A model generated the notes under the pieces. That model saw only the letters and a list, made by a program, of their open reading frames with translations. It was not told where the DNA came from and ran no database searches. Position numbers and translations under genes: made by a program. Shown piece after piece: positions 20,701 to 31,296 of a stretch of DNA of 63,174 bases. The DNA lies in NCBI RefSeq assembly GCF_000350225.1, contig NW_005179049.1, positions 1 to 63,174 of the forward strand, in the 5' to 3' direction. The DNA comes from Chondrus crispus. Its lineage: Eukaryota > Rhodophyta > Florideophyceae > Gigartinales > Gigartinaceae. The stretch's first letter is position 1; every line of letters starts with the position of its first letter.

Positions 20701-20965
20701 GGCTTCCCCGAGTGTGTCAAGACACTCGTCCATGCGAGGGATGGGGTACGTATCTCGCACGGTCAACGCGTTCAGCCGTCGATAATCGATGCAGAAACGG
20801 AGGCTCCCATCTGACTTGGGGATGAGCACGACGGGGGACGCCCATTCGGACTTGGACCGGGAAATTACCCCGCCGGCTAACATCTGGTCAACCGAGGCTT
20901 GTTTCGCCTCCCGGGCGCGGGGACCAGCTCGATAGGGCGGACAGCGAAACGGCTTGGCGCCGGGG
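17719..20965 (-). pseudogene. Gypsy RT - RNase H - integrase
   Basis: RT motifs: EWASPVVLIPKSDGS, STLDCNSGYWQIPV, MPFGLMNAPATFQRM and CLIYLDDIIIF (~20480). RNase H: LDTDASDAQLSCTLLQ and ERNYSTTEKECLAIVW. After HHSLR an in-frame TGA (19819-19821) stands where the second chromovirus of this window has Trp, then the frame continues (GRLARWRLRLAEYDF). Integrase: zinc-binding CPDCAKAR and the DDE residues in AIDILGELSR, LLSDNGGQF and GQVERFNRTL. The RT frame joins the protease frame by a one-base change near 20960 (ELTP/GAKPF). Catalytic residues of all three enzymes are kept, so the copy is young. Confidence 0.92.
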
Positions 20966-22331
20966 TGAGTTCGATGCGATGCTCTGTCGCTCGAACCTCG
21001 CCCAAGTTTCCATCCCACATTCCGGGGTAGGGCGCGAGCATGGTGCGGACCTGCCCTCGCACTTGCGCCAGCAGGTGGTGGAGGGGAACCGACTCCGACG
21101 GAGGGGATGGCTCCGCTTGGGGGAGGGCTCCACGAGGGGGCCTCTCGCCCTGTAGAGGGGGGCTCCCCTCGGAGAATTCCGCGGCTAGGACCGCGTCCAA
21201 CGGCATCGCCGTGTGCACCATCGCCCGCGGATGGGGAGTAACGAAGCCAACGACTTGGTTCTTCGACAACCTCTTGTTGGCGGTCGAGAAGTTCGCCATG
21301 AGGACCTTGAACTCGTGCAACGGGGTGATGTGCACCACCCCGTTGGAGAGGGAGATCCGATGCTTCGCATATAACTGCGGGTTCGCCTCGAGGACCGAGA
21401 GTCCGGCCCGTCCACTTGTGACGTATACTCAAGTCTGGGTGCCCGCCGGGATCTCCGCGGCGCGCGACACCTTGAGCCTTGGGGAAGTCCGCGCAGCGGC
21501 GGGGGCATACTCTTGCTCCGTCGGGAGGGGAGGGACGTTCGCGGCCCGAGACGCCAGCTTCCGGACGATGCGGATCTTAGTACCATCGTCCAGTTCCACC
21601 TCCTTCCGCCGGGGGTAGATGGCTTCGACGAACTTGTCGTCAAAGTTGCACCCCAGTATCACGGGGGCGGCTAATCGTTCACAGACGATGAAGGTACACC
21701 TCATGATACGGTCACGTAACCGCACCACGAGGGGGATTTGGCCGCTCATACGCAATGGTCTCCCATTGGCGTCCGCGATCGTCGGGATTTCACCCGGAAT
21801 AATCAGCGCCTCCCATCCGGAGGGAAGCGTGTCGGCCCGTACGAAATTGGAGCCAGCCCCTGTATCTAATATTGTGAGCTGGCGCACCAATATCGACGGG
21901 GATAATCCAAGGTCTGCGTAGACCTTGTAATTCCGCCGAGACAGCGCGAGCACTGTCTCGGGATGGCTAACACCCCTTGCAAGCGGGGGGGTGTTTCTTC
22001 GCCATGGTCGGCGCAAGGTACCGAGCCGTTCGGGGTCGGGGTCTCCCTGGGATACCCCAGTGTGTTTGCAGCCGAGTATCCGGTACCGCTTCTCCGTCTC
22101 GGGAGGTGAGGACGGTTCGGCCACCCTGGGCCAGTGATCCGGGGATGTGACCGTGTCCACCTCAGCTGCTGCGGGCTGGGGTTCTCCTAGTTTTTTGGAG
22201 GAGGAGAAGCTTCCCCGGGGGGCGGTACGGTCCTCGTCCCGGCACCCGCACGCGGCGGCGGGCCGGCGACGGCGTCGGGGTTCATTACCCGGTTCGCCTC
22301 GTAACTGAGAAGGGCGACGGCTCGGAGGCAC
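20877..22331 (-). pseudogene. Gypsy aspartic protease and linker
   Basis: The frame lies -1 to gag and overlaps its end. The protease motif is LTILDTGAGSNFVRA (~21880), a normal D-T-G triad, with the second conserved hydrophobic block RLAAPVILGCNFDD. An in-frame TGA at 21429-21431 falls where the second chromovirus has Arg. The frame then continues to 20877 through the linker (HEFKVLMANFS, VVGFVTPH). It is reached from gag by the slippery site at 22190-22196, so translation would give a Gag-Pro fusion. Confidence 0.88.
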
Positions 22332-24364
22332 GCCTCCGGAGGCACTCGGCTCTTTTGGGCCGCGGTCAACTTCTCGTACTGATGGGGTACGAGGGATACA
22401 TCCTTCACCTTTATGTCGCAGTCGGGGGAAATGTGGTCCCCGACCCGATAACAGGTGAAGCAGATGATCTGCGGGGACGGAGGTCCCCGCAGATCCTTTT
22501 GGTAATTACGGGACGTTTTCCCCGGTGGAAGTCCGCAAAAGCCCTCGGCGGGCTCTCGAGCGGGTTGATACGGCTTGCGCCGGTCGCCGTAAAACAGCGA
22601 GTCTCCGTCGTTGAAGCAGGATTCTTCCGTCGGGAGGGAAGAAGCCTCCCTGGCGAGGTCACCATCGGTAGCGAAGTAGTTCTCGGCTCCCCGGGCCGTG
22701 TGAAAACTGGGAGAGGGGCCGGTCGACGACGACGAGGCGCCATCCAGGGCAGCGAGAACCTGTTTAACCGGGCGAGGCTTCCCGAATTCCACGCGGCGCC
22801 CCGCCCCGTGCTGGGCCCGGAAAGCATCGCCGTGCGAGCGCGCATGGGCGATGGTATCCTCGAATGAGGATCGCAGTCGATCCTCGCGAGCTTGTAACAC
22901 CAGCGGCTTGATCGCGGGTGTGAGCCCCTCGATGAAGAGGGTCGTCCTCTCGTATGCCGAGTGCACGTCCCCGCACCTCCCTAGGGCGGTGGACATTCGA
23001 GTAGCGTACTCGGTTTCCAGTTCGCCTGTCTTCTGGCGTAGCTCCCTCAATGCCGTGAGGGCCCGCTCGATCTCAAGGTTCGTCGCATATGTGCGCAACA
23101 GCCAATTGACGGCGGCGGCCCAGCTCGCGATCCCCTGAGATTTGCCGTACAGTCCCCGCTGGGACTCATACGCTTCCTTCGCTGGCGGAGCCAGCAGATG
23201 GGGTAGGGCCATCAGGGCCATCGCCTCGGTCATATTGGCGTTGTCAAAATTTTCCTTGCGGCAAGCCAGGAAGCTGATGACCCTGATAGGATCTACCCCG
23301 CTGAATTTGTACTCCCCCATGACCACGAGGAGGTACTGCACACTCTTACGGGTGGTAGCGTAGACCCGGTCGTCCAGGGTGGGGTCGGTATCCACGAGGC
23401 GGTAGGCTCGGTAGTTGCACACACCTCTGAACCGGCGGTTCGTCGGCTTCCAGACAGAAACCTTTTTCTGTTTGGGGCCAAACGTCGGCATTGGGGCCGT
23501 AAGGGACTCTGACTCGGAATCGGTCTCCGAGTCAGAGGACGATGACGAGGACAGGCTTGAGTACCCGTCCGGAGGGTATCCATCCTTTTGTCATTTGCGA
23601 CGGTTCGCCTTCCGCTCTTTCCGACTGGGTTTGGACTTTTTTCGTCGTCCACTCCCCTCGTCGTCTGAGCTTCCCCCTTGATCGGGGTCCTCTCCCCGTA
23701 AATTCTGGGAAGGTAAATCACCTTCAAGGTGGATAGGTCCGGCGGAGGCTCCCTCGCGGGAGGCTCCTGCCGCCGTTCGCGACGCCTGCAGATTGGCGGA
23801 GAATTGGGGTGCGGTCTCCATGGAGGGGACCCGTATCCCCGCGGCTTGCAGCGCCGGCGTTGTCACGTTGGAAAAGAGCAGGCTCTTATTCAACGGGGGC
23901 AACCCCTCAGCGGGAGGGAGAGTCGCTACTCCGACTGTAGTCGAAGGGATTCCAGCAGCGGAGGCTGATGTTTGTGTCTTCAAGATGGCAATTTCTCGAC
24001 GGAGGGCCTTGATTTCCTCCGCCGTGGCGGTCTCCTCTTGCTTACGCAGGATGGCGGCCTCCTTGGCGCTGGCAGCTATGTCCGCCTGCCAGGCCTTGGT
24101 GAGCACGCCTTCCAGGGCGGTTAGGCGATTGCGCTCTCGCGCGGCTTGTACCTCGGCTTGGGCCGCGATAGTTTCCTCAATAAAAGTCTTGAGGTTTTCC
24201 CGCAGCGCCGACGGTTGCGCTGCGAGCTTCTCCGCTACAGTATTGAGCGTGAATCTTTCCGCTTCTCGGAGCGTCTCGCGACAACTCCGAGTGATCCACG
24301 CCGCAACTGGCGGAGGCACGTCTCGAGGACGGGTCTCACGGGACGAATCGGACCCGGATACCAT
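22187..24364 (-). pseudogene. Gypsy Gag, one nonsense codon
   Basis: 725 codons from ATG 24364. The first ~150 residues are helical and charged (EEIKALRREIAILK), likely coiled coil. Then come a proline-rich part, an acidic/serine-rich basic tract, a capsid-like domain, and a zinc knuckle CFTCYRVGDHISPDC near 22455 with spacing CX2CX5HX4C, one residue longer than the usual X4. An in-frame TGA at 23591-23593 replaces the GGA present in the relic at 6223-6541. The gene ends with TAG at 22187-22189, directly after a frameshift heptamer. Confidence 0.88.
22190..22196 (-). promoter_or_regulatory. -1 ribosomal frameshift heptamer A_AAA_AAC at the gag-pro junction
   Basis: In the gag frame the last codons read CCA AAA AAC TAG. 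A slip of one base back gives AAA AAA CTA GGA, which enters the protease frame exactly (KKLGEPQPAAAE). A_AAA_AAC is one of the strongest known eukaryotic -1 slip sites. It fixes the protease reading frame without needing an initiation codon. Confidence 0.72.
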
Positions 24365-24455
24365 AGCCTTGAGCTTGTCGGAACCTGTTGAAACAGGGAT
24401 AGAACACCTAGGACCAAAAACGGTAAGGGATAAGGGACACTCCGTAGACTTCTAG

Positions 24456-24468
24456 GTCGGGAGACCAA
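24456..24468 (-). other. Gypsy primer-binding site
   Basis: On the minus strand TGGTCTCCCGACC starts two bases inside the 5' LTR. It is complementary to a tRNA 3' end reading GGTCGGGAGACCA. The same 13 bases, and six more, sit at the same place in the second chromovirus (43119). Confidence 0.75.
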
Positions 24469-24470
24469 AA

Positions 24471-25096
24471 TGTCGTGCACTGAGGGGGAAGGGGTGGGAT
24501 CCCCCTCTGGCAGAGCGCGCGCGTTCGGGGGCGCGTGTAGGGGGTTATCGGGAGACCACCCGTAAGGGACCGGTACGGGGCCGGGCGCGAAGCGCAGTAG
24601 GTAAAGTAAGGGAAAAAGAGGCAAAACAGAGCCCAGGAGGGGCGGAGCGGTAGGGACAGCTGTCGCGCGGAGAGCCGGGCGTGGCGGGACGACGCGCGCG
24701 GTAGAGACAGGAGGGAATCGGGACGTAGATGGCTCGCAGGGTACCGTCGTGGGACGGGGACCGACGCGAGGCTACGACTCCGTTCCAGAAACCCGAGTTG
24801 TAGACCCAAAGCTTCGTACGGATTTACTTAGGGTCGGACGTCGGCTATATACTAGCCGACGTCGGAGCTATAATTAATTAAACTAAAAGAAACTAAATTA
24901 AAACGACGGCGGCGACGACCGGAGAAACTCCCCTTGGGGAGGTATGACAACCACTACACGTGGGGGGGTGACACCTGGACACAGGGGCCTTGACGCCTGG
25001 TTACACGTGGCGCGTGGTACACGTGTGTCCCGGAGAAGGAGTCGTGCTGGCCGGGGACCGGTGTCCCCTGGGAAAAGGAAAAGGTGGGTCAGTGCA
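24471..25096 (-). repeat. Gypsy 5' LTR (right copy)
   Basis: 626 bp, nearly identical to the left copy, with the same palindrome and AT-rich core (about 24838-24905). One small indel is visible in the tgggggggtgac run. Confidence 0.93.
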
Positions 25097-25755
25097 CTAC
25101 ACCGACCTCGCCCTACAGCAACGAAAACGACATGTATAACTTTAAGACCTTCGATACATCCAAGTGGCAGTACTCTGTGGCCTGCAAGACATTGAAGAAG
25201 ACGCGAAAGTTTCGTTTAGATATGGGCAATCATGTACCAGTGGCTCCCAATGACGCTGAGAATCTGCCGGTCGTCGCAGAAGTACTAGAAGGAGACCAGG
25301 ACAACGACGACAATATCATCGACGAACGGCTACCGAGGACAACCCCGCGTTCGCGTGCAGACAGGGGTGGTCATAGCGGAAGGAAGGCTGCAAAAGATCG
25401 GGTCGAGCGGGCCTTACGAGAAAAAGAGAGGCAGGTGACGTTAGAGTCCATTGGTAGCAGCATGAAGAAGAAAAGTTCTGCATTGGAGGAGTCGAATGCG
25501 CTTATGGCTTTTCGAATGCATCTAAGAAATGAGACGGCTGAAGACGCTGTTGTCAGAGACTCATTTCTTCGCAGCATTCGCCAGAATCTCAAGCTGATTG
25601 CTGATGCCGCGCGCGATGCTACTGAAACGTGGGCTGCTGATGCTCGTGCGAGAAGGTCGAGTGTAGTTCATGCAAATGAGAGTCTAAGCTCACAGCGCAA
25701 CCCGTCGAGCACGCCTGAAGAGCAGAACGCAAACAATATTGAGCAGAACAACTAA
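25097..25755 (+). pseudogene. C-terminal part of a NAM-associated/Myb-like Harbinger accessory protein
   Basis: The frame runs straight out of the gypsy LTR, so the N-terminal DNA-binding half is missing. What remains has FKTFDTSKWQYSVACKTLKK, like the block before the acidic linker in NAM-associated C-terminal domains. It is followed by an acidic stretch and then SGRKAAKDRVERALREK, resembling the family's 'RPxGRKAAK' motif, and a long helical tail ending at 25755. Such proteins help the PIF/Harbinger transposase bind or enter the nucleus. The first in-frame ATG (25131) could serve a truncated product. Family call by motif only. Confidence 0.6.
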
Positions 25756-25979
25756 TCTGTGTGAGTTTACACATTCGCTACCATTGTAGTAGCACGTAAG
25801 TTTTACAATAACATATGCTTTGTGCCAGCTCATAGAATGATACACGTTCCATTAACATGGCATGTCAATTTGGCAATCATTTCTGTAACAAACTTGCCCC
25901 AAGTGTTCAAATACCGTGTTGCATTGCGATAGAATTTTTGGGCGCAATGAAGGTTGACCAAGTCCGTAAACTTTAAATC

Positions 25980-26285
25980 GTGCGGTGGATTTCGACTCCT
26001 CGGCTGGCGTCCCCACGGCCTGCGCGCGGTACGCGTCGGGAACTGCGCTCTCCTAGAGCAGGTGCTGCGCCGTGTCACAGTGGGAGGCGTTGGAGAACAC
26101 GTGCTTGGCGAAGATCCTCTTCTTCTTCCTCGTGCGCAAGCCGACGGCTGCGCCGCGCTCGACTAAGATCTCCTCTACATGCGCGCACAGGCGGACCTTG
26201 CCGCGTGCAGGCGCACCGGGAGGGGTGAAGATGCCCAATGTGAACAGGAGAGAGGAGCACTCGTGTTACCTTTGCGCTCATCATA
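25980..26285 (-). other. GC-rich coding-like fragment, unrecognised
   Basis: A sharp rise in GC. The minus frame 26238-26053 (KVRLCAHVEEILVERGAA, then KKKRIFAKHVFSNAS) looks like real protein but matches nothing I know. It may be another piece of a host gene, next to the YlmH-like piece. Confidence 0.3.
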
Positions 26286-26410
26286 CTTCCTGCCCAGGCT
26301 TCTAAAAGTTTCCATTTTTCAACCCCAATGCCTTGCTGGACACCTCCAGCTGCCTCCTTGATCCCGCACCTGGCGCCACCGCCAAGCTCGTCACCACGCC
26401 CTCCATCACT

Positions 26411-27198
26411 ATGCTTCTCTTCGCCCCACCACCGCGCCTCTGCCGGGACCGTCTCCTGCGCCCGCCGAACGGTCATCTCCCTTGCTGCCCGCGGCGCGCG
26501 TCGGCGCGGCGCCTCTCTATGCGGGCGCCGGACCCGCTGATGGAGAAGCTGGTGGCGGCATGCACGGGCCGCGGCGTCGACGGCATCATCGCGCAGAACG
26601 TCCTCGCCTCGGCCAAGTCCGCCCTGTACTACTGGCGCTGCGTCGTCTCCGACCTCCTCACGCCGCCCGAGAGCGCCGCTGTCGTCGCCGCCATCGCCCA
26701 GCTGCCGCGCCTATCTGCCCAAGCGTGAGGTGGCTACCCGGACGCCCAGCGCACCGCCATATTCTGCGCCCACGAGGACGTCGCAGAGGACACCATCCAG
26801 CTGCTTCACCTCGCCGCCCCACAGTTTGCTCTCCTCTCCGTCGCCGGCGACTTTGAAAGTGGGAAAGGTACCGTTGCACCACTTCGCCCACCTGCGCCGG
26901 GCGCCCCAGGCCCTTGCCCGCCTGCTCACGTCTGCCTTGCTCCCTCTGCGTGCTCTTGTCTCTCTCGTGCGTGCCATCTTCCCGCGCGCGTATGCAGGTC
27001 GCCCACTGCTACGTCATGGGCGCCGTGCTTTACGCCGGCGTGTCGCACGGCAAGATCGGCGACATTATGGTGGAGGAGGGCATCGGCACGCACGTCGTCG
27101 TGCACGCAGACGTGGTCTCCTTTCTGTATGCGCAGTTGATCAGCGTGCGCGACGTGAGCGCGCGTGTGGTGGCAGCAACAATAGGTTGGAAGCTATAA
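26411..27198 (+). pseudogene. YlmH-like / photosystem II S4-domain protein, broken and C-truncated
   Basis: A transit-peptide-like N-terminus follows ATG 26411, then a helical domain (QNVLASAKSALYYW, SDLLTPPESAAVVAA). An in-frame TGA (26726-26728) precedes GGYPDAQRTAIF, like the GGYP-A-R block of YlmH/PSII-S4 proteins. After a pyrimidine-rich stretch ending tatgcag (26997) the match resumes with CYVMGAVL, KIGDIMVEEGIGTHVVVHA and VRDVSARV, the family's H/R-x-LGAxL...K-GDIxV...G-QV core. The ~130 bases between look like an intron, but the GT-AG pairs I tried do not keep frame exactly. The C-terminal RNA-binding S4 domain is absent; the frame ends at 27198 beside the Harbinger element. In plants and cyanobacteria the family acts in the chloroplast or cytoplasm; here it is dead. 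Confidence 0.6.
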
Positions 27199-29180
27199 CC
27201 AAGAGCATTTAGTTTATTCGAGCGATTTCACAGCAAGTTTTGCTTTCCGCCACAGCCAAATGTGTTGAATGAGATCGTATCTAAGCTCGTCACACTTAAT
27301 ACCGTCTTCTGACTCCATTTGGCGCTGAGACGCAAGCGCTGCCCAAGTACCAGGAGCTGCTGTCGAGCTCGTTTCCCACTGGAAGTACACCTGTTTGTTA
27401 GGAGCAAATTGAACAGCCTTGTGCAGATCTCCTCCGGACACGGCACGTTCATATAACGGTACGTCGTATCCATCACGACGCGCTTCTCGGTTCATATTAT
27501 GTAAAAGAATGCAAGCCGGCAACATTATCATTGCCCTCTCCTTGTACCACATTCTGCAGGGTCGTTCGAGTACGTGCCAATTGGACATAAGCACACCGAA
27601 CGCACGCTCAACATCCTTTCGGACAGCCCCTTGCTGCCTTGAAAATGCTGTCACCTGACGATCCGCTGCACTTTTGGAACTCTTCACGAAAAGAGCCCAT
27701 GACGGATATATGCCATCCGCTAGGTAGTATGGCACGTCTCGCACCTTTCCATTAATAGTGTACGGAATTCGCGGTGGAAACTCCCCAGAGAGGATTCTAT
27801 GCATCGTTTGTGATTTGTCGGCAACGTTGAGATTGTTCATGGATCCTGGATGGCCAACAGATGTATGCCATAAGCGCAGCTCGCCGTCGCAAATCGCCTC
27901 TATGACTACCGTCGGCTTCTTCTTCTTTCCCTTGAACTGCCCAGCCCATGCTACTGGGCAGTTTTTCCACGGCCAATGTTGGCAGTCAATGCTGCCGAGG
28001 CATCCCGGAAACCCCCGTGACTCATTCACAGCAAGGATTCTTTTCAGGTCGTCCTCCGTAGGTTCACGCAGATATTCTGCGCCAAAGACTTCGACAATAG
28101 CTGTGCAGAAGTCCGTGACAGTCTTCTGCATTGTCGATTCTGACACACCAACGAGTTCGTCAACTGCATCGTATGCAATACCGTACCGAAGGATGCGTAA
28201 TGCTCCAATAATCCGCTGCAGTGGGTGGACTCCGCATCTGCCCAACGCATCGACCTTGCGGATAAAATTCGCGCGATTCTCAAGCTCTGAGTATACCCGG
28301 TTGAAAACGACGCTCGGAATGCCAAACCGCCGCGCAAAATCAATCTCGTTGTACACGGGAGGCCTCCCCGCGTACCCGAAGTACAACTTCCTCATTCGCG
28401 TTACGGCAGCATCGAAATCGCGTGCTTTGTTACCGGACCTCCCCGTAGTAGAGCCACCGTGCAGCATGTCGTCATATCCGTAGCCACACTCCTTGTCCAT
28501 CTCCTCGTCGAGGATAAGGAAGGACAGCTCGTCGTCGTCTCTGTCGGCAAGATGCTCACCCATGCTATTGCCATGCGCTGGATCACTGCCCGCGAGTTGA
28601 TCGAGCGGCCCTAGCGCGTCGAGATCCTGCATGACAAATAGCAAAGGGCCGAGTTGCGCGATGCAAGGGCGCGGCGGGCGCGGCGGCAGCGGATGCGTCG
28701 GTGGGGATAGCGCGGTTGGCGGCGGGCGCGGCCATTGGAGCGGTGGGCACAGGGTCTGCGGGCAGCGGCGGGAGCGTGGTCGGAGCGACAGCAGCGGGGG
28801 CGGGCTGTGCGGCGGCGGGGCGGTCGGGGGGCCTGGAGGGCGAGGTCGGCAGGGGGTTCGTGTGGAGGACAGACGCGGCCGGGTACGCTTCGGGCGGCGA
28901 GAACAATTCTGGGTGGAAGAGGTCAGCGTCGACGAACTGGACCTCGGCTTTGTGTCCTGCTGGTCGGGGTGGGGGGCGGCCCAGAAGTCGGGGCGCGGGA
29001 AGTCTGGGCGCGGATCGGGGGCGGGTGCGACGCAGTGCGCGGTGGAGACCGCGACGCGATTTGCGCAACGGCGATTTGTGGTACTTTCGCAAACGGAATG
29101 CGCAAAACGAATGCCCATGTGGGAGCCTGACAAGTGTCCAAATATAGAAACAATTTGCCTATGCGGTGGAGATGCTCTTA
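27195..29180 (-). mobile_element. PIF/Harbinger DNA transposon, candidate limits
   Basis: Weak terminal repeats: ataaccaagagcattt at 27195-27210 and, reversed, ctcgtaagagcatctccac ending near 29165. Both hold AAGAGCAT, reminiscent of plant Harbinger ends. They bracket the transposase closely. The 28640-29100 part is extremely GC-rich and proline/alanine-coding on the minus strand. Confidence 0.35.
27214..28632 (-). CDS. PIF/Harbinger transposase (HARBI1-like, DDE_Tnp_4/plant transposon protein)
   Basis: 472 codons from ATG 28632; the frame is open further upstream to 29310, but that part is proline-rich low complexity. Domains: an acidic N-terminus, then FDAAVTRMRKLYFGYAG and FARRFGIPSVVFNRVY, a helix-turn-helix region with LRYGIAYDAVDELVGVSEST. 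Catalytic motifs follow: FPGCLGSIDCQHWPWKNCP (first Asp), YYLADGIYPSWALFVK (second Asp) and AVRKDVERAFGVLMSNW (Glu). All three acidic residues are present and no stop interrupts the gene, so this is one of the few possibly functional transposases in the window. It ends TAA at 27214. Confidence 0.9.
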   Translation of the reverse strand: MQDLDALGPLDQLAGSDPAHGNSMGEHLADRDDDELSFLILDEEMDKECGYGYDDMLHGGSTTGRSGNKARDFDAAVTRMRKLYFGYAGRPPVYNEIDFARRFGIPSVVFNRVYSELENRANFIRKVDALGRCGVHPLQRIIGALRILRYGIAYDAVDELVGVSESTMQKTVTDFCTAIVEVFGAEYLREPTEDDLKRILAVNESRGFPGCLGSIDCQHWPWKNCPVAWAGQFKGKKKKPTVVIEAICDGELRLWHTSVGHPGSMNNLNVADKSQTMHRILSGEFPPRIPYTINGKVRDVPYYLADGIYPSWALFVKSSKSAADRQVTAFSRQQGAVRKDVERAFGVLMSNWHVLERPCRMWYKERAMIMLPACILLHNMNREARRDGYDVPLYERAVSGGDLHKAVQFAPNKQVYFQWETSSTAAPGTWAALASQRQMESEDGIKCDELRYDLIQHIWLWRKAKLAVKSLE

Positions 29181-29547
29181 CGAGGGGGTGCCACATAAAA
29201 TGGTACAGTGCACCCATTTGCGGAACAGAGGAATATAGGCAAAATTTAAACATCATTAAAGCTTTCTGGTCCATAAGTGCACATTTTCCATGAATTTCGC
29301 CCCTTTGCATGGCTGTGACGCCGAAACTATAGCCGTCACGTTCTTTATGATGCCAGAGGTGCTTTTATCGGAGCTTGATTCCTGTATGGAGATGGAATCG
29401 TAGAAAAAATCCAAACCATTGCCACATGGCGCGCAAAACAAATTGCCCGCCTATTTCCTACAGACTCAATACCTCATATCCCATCGCTGCCTTTTCCCAA
29501 GCCCCGGCAATCCAGTCACAAGACTGGCTCCTGGGTGCTCAACTACT
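29181..29547. other. Spacer between Harbinger and pogo-like genes
   Basis: No gene recognised. The open frames that enter it from both sides lack conserved motifs here. Confidence 0.35.
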
Positions 29548-31296
29548 ATGACGAAGTTGACAAAACATGGCCGCAGACTACAGCAGGCCTTTATCGCTGT
29601 AGACAAAGGTCTCTCTTTGCGCAAGGGTGCGGCGTTTGGCCGCGTAGCCCTCAAGACATTCAGCCGACAATTCAAAAGACGGACGCAGTGCATTCATGTG
29701 AAGTCGCGAGGACGGAAGCCTGCCCTAACCGCGAGCGAAGAGAACAGCCTTATTTCTCTGCTAACACAGTTCTCCAGTCAAGTCTACGCGCTTACCAGGA
29801 TGGACCTTTATGATGCTGTGAAATTAATGGGTTGTAGAATGCCAGAGCACAGGCAGAGAAAGTTGCCATTCAAGAACTTGCGTCCGTGTCGCAAGTTTGC
29901 TCAATCATTTGAGGCAAGACACAAACGTCGCATAAGATTTGGCAAGAGTAGTCCGCAGGAAGGGAAGCGGTTTCTGTGCACTAATGCTGAGAATTTGACT
30001 TCGTACTTTGCCGCCTTGGAGGATGTCATAAAGACCAACAGTATAGATCCGTCAAGAATTGCCAATCTGGATGAGTCAGGTATTTCGCCAGGCAAGGAGA
30101 AACTTGGTTCTTCCAAGCATCAACATTACAGTCTACGTAATTCCCAAACTGAGCAGAGGCTGGTTAATTTTTCATACAATCATCGCATCACGATGATGCC
30201 GGTAGTTTTTGCATCAGGTGACGCTACAAATCCTGTGTTTGTTTTCAAGGGCAACTCAGTTCCCTATCGCACCATTCAGCGAGGCGGAATAGAACAAACA
30301 AAAACTGTTGCTGACTGCCTCCCGAGAGGCAGCATGATTGCGACGAGGGATGGAGCTGCTGGAATCGACAAAAGCATTTTCATAACATGGGCTTCTTCGT
30401 TTGTGGAGGAAGTGAAGGACTTAACGGCAGGGAGTAGGAAGCTGCTGCTTCTTTATGACGCATACAGAAGCCACATGAGTTTCGAAGCACTTTCGATTCT
30501 TGACCGTGGGGGAATAATTGCCTACGCCATTCCCGCACACACTAGTGGTGCCACGCAGCCGCTAGATGTGGGGACTTTCGGGCCCTTCAAGCAACGCGTC
30601 AATTAGGTTCTTCGAAACGTGTCATTTGCTACCAGAGATAATGCTTTGGATGTCTTCGACATCTGTAACGTAATGCGAGAGGCATATCAGGAAACTTTCA
30701 TACCTCGTATTATCAAGGGTAGTTTTGAAAAGTCCGGCGTGTGTCCATTCGATCCCTCAAAAATTATTGGAATACCTCGACCACTGTCCAGTAAGTTTCC
30801 ATCTCACATTGCATCTGTGGAGGAAATGAAGTGCACGCTAAATGAAAAGCGCGAAGCCTTCCGCCAAAATGCGGGCGTACAACCTGTAGTTTTGAAGAGA
30901 GGTTTTGTTGATACGGCAGCAGGATGTGTGCTGACTAGTGCACCACCTCTGGAATTGGTGGCTGCAAAGGAAGCAGACGAGAGAAGGAAAGCGTTGTGTG
31001 CACGACGCAAGGAGGATGCCAGAGAGGCAAAGTTTGCCGTAGAGTCCATAGCGCGTAGAAGAGACAGGGAGGCGTACGAACATCGAATGATGTTTTATCG
31101 TGCTGCAGCTTATAATGCGCCGATGAACATGCCTCGGAGTCTACAGTTGCGTCGCAAGCTAGCGAGGCAGCGGGCAATCGTGAACAAGGCCCTGTCAAAT
31201 GGCACTGAATCACTGACCGATGAGCAGATAGTCACAGCGCCATGGAATGAGTTGTCTTGTGATCAGTTCGAGTCGAAGCCCTTCGTAGGACGATGA
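29548..31296 (+). pseudogene. Pogo/Tigger-like transposase (DDE_1), one in-frame stop
   Basis: The start is chosen at ATG 29548, which opens with a Psq-type helix-turn-helix (LQQAFIAVDKGLSLRKGAAF). Catalytic-type motifs: RIANLDESGIS (first Asp), LLLLYDAYRSHMS (second) and SGATQPLDVGTFGPFK (third). A TAG at 30604-30606 interrupts; the same frame continues without shift to 31296 with TFIPRIIKGSFEKSGVCPFD, the usual 'F..SGI.PF' end block, and a basic helical tail. Total 582 codons, of which only one is a stop. No clear terminal inverted repeat found. Confidence 0.87.

Larger units (their letters stand above)
13357..25096 (-). mobile_element. Ty3/gypsy chromovirus with an antisense accessory gene
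   Basis: Two 626-bp LTRs (13357-13982 and 24471-25096) enclose minus-strand gag, protease, RT, RNase H, integrase and a C-terminal chromodomain, the Ty3/gypsy order. Total length is 11.7 kb. About 3.5 kb between the chromodomain and the 3' LTR holds a plus-strand gene (14820-16358) and tandem repeats. The left flank is catat (in gypsy gag) and the right flank ctaca (in a NAM-like gene), so there is no target duplication. A later deletion, or recombination between copies, probably joined two loci. Confidence 0.9.

Noticed and set aside
28583..29092. Proline/alanine-rich minus frame upstream of the Harbinger transposase as a separate gene
   Set aside because: Low complexity, high GC, several frames open at once; no domain.
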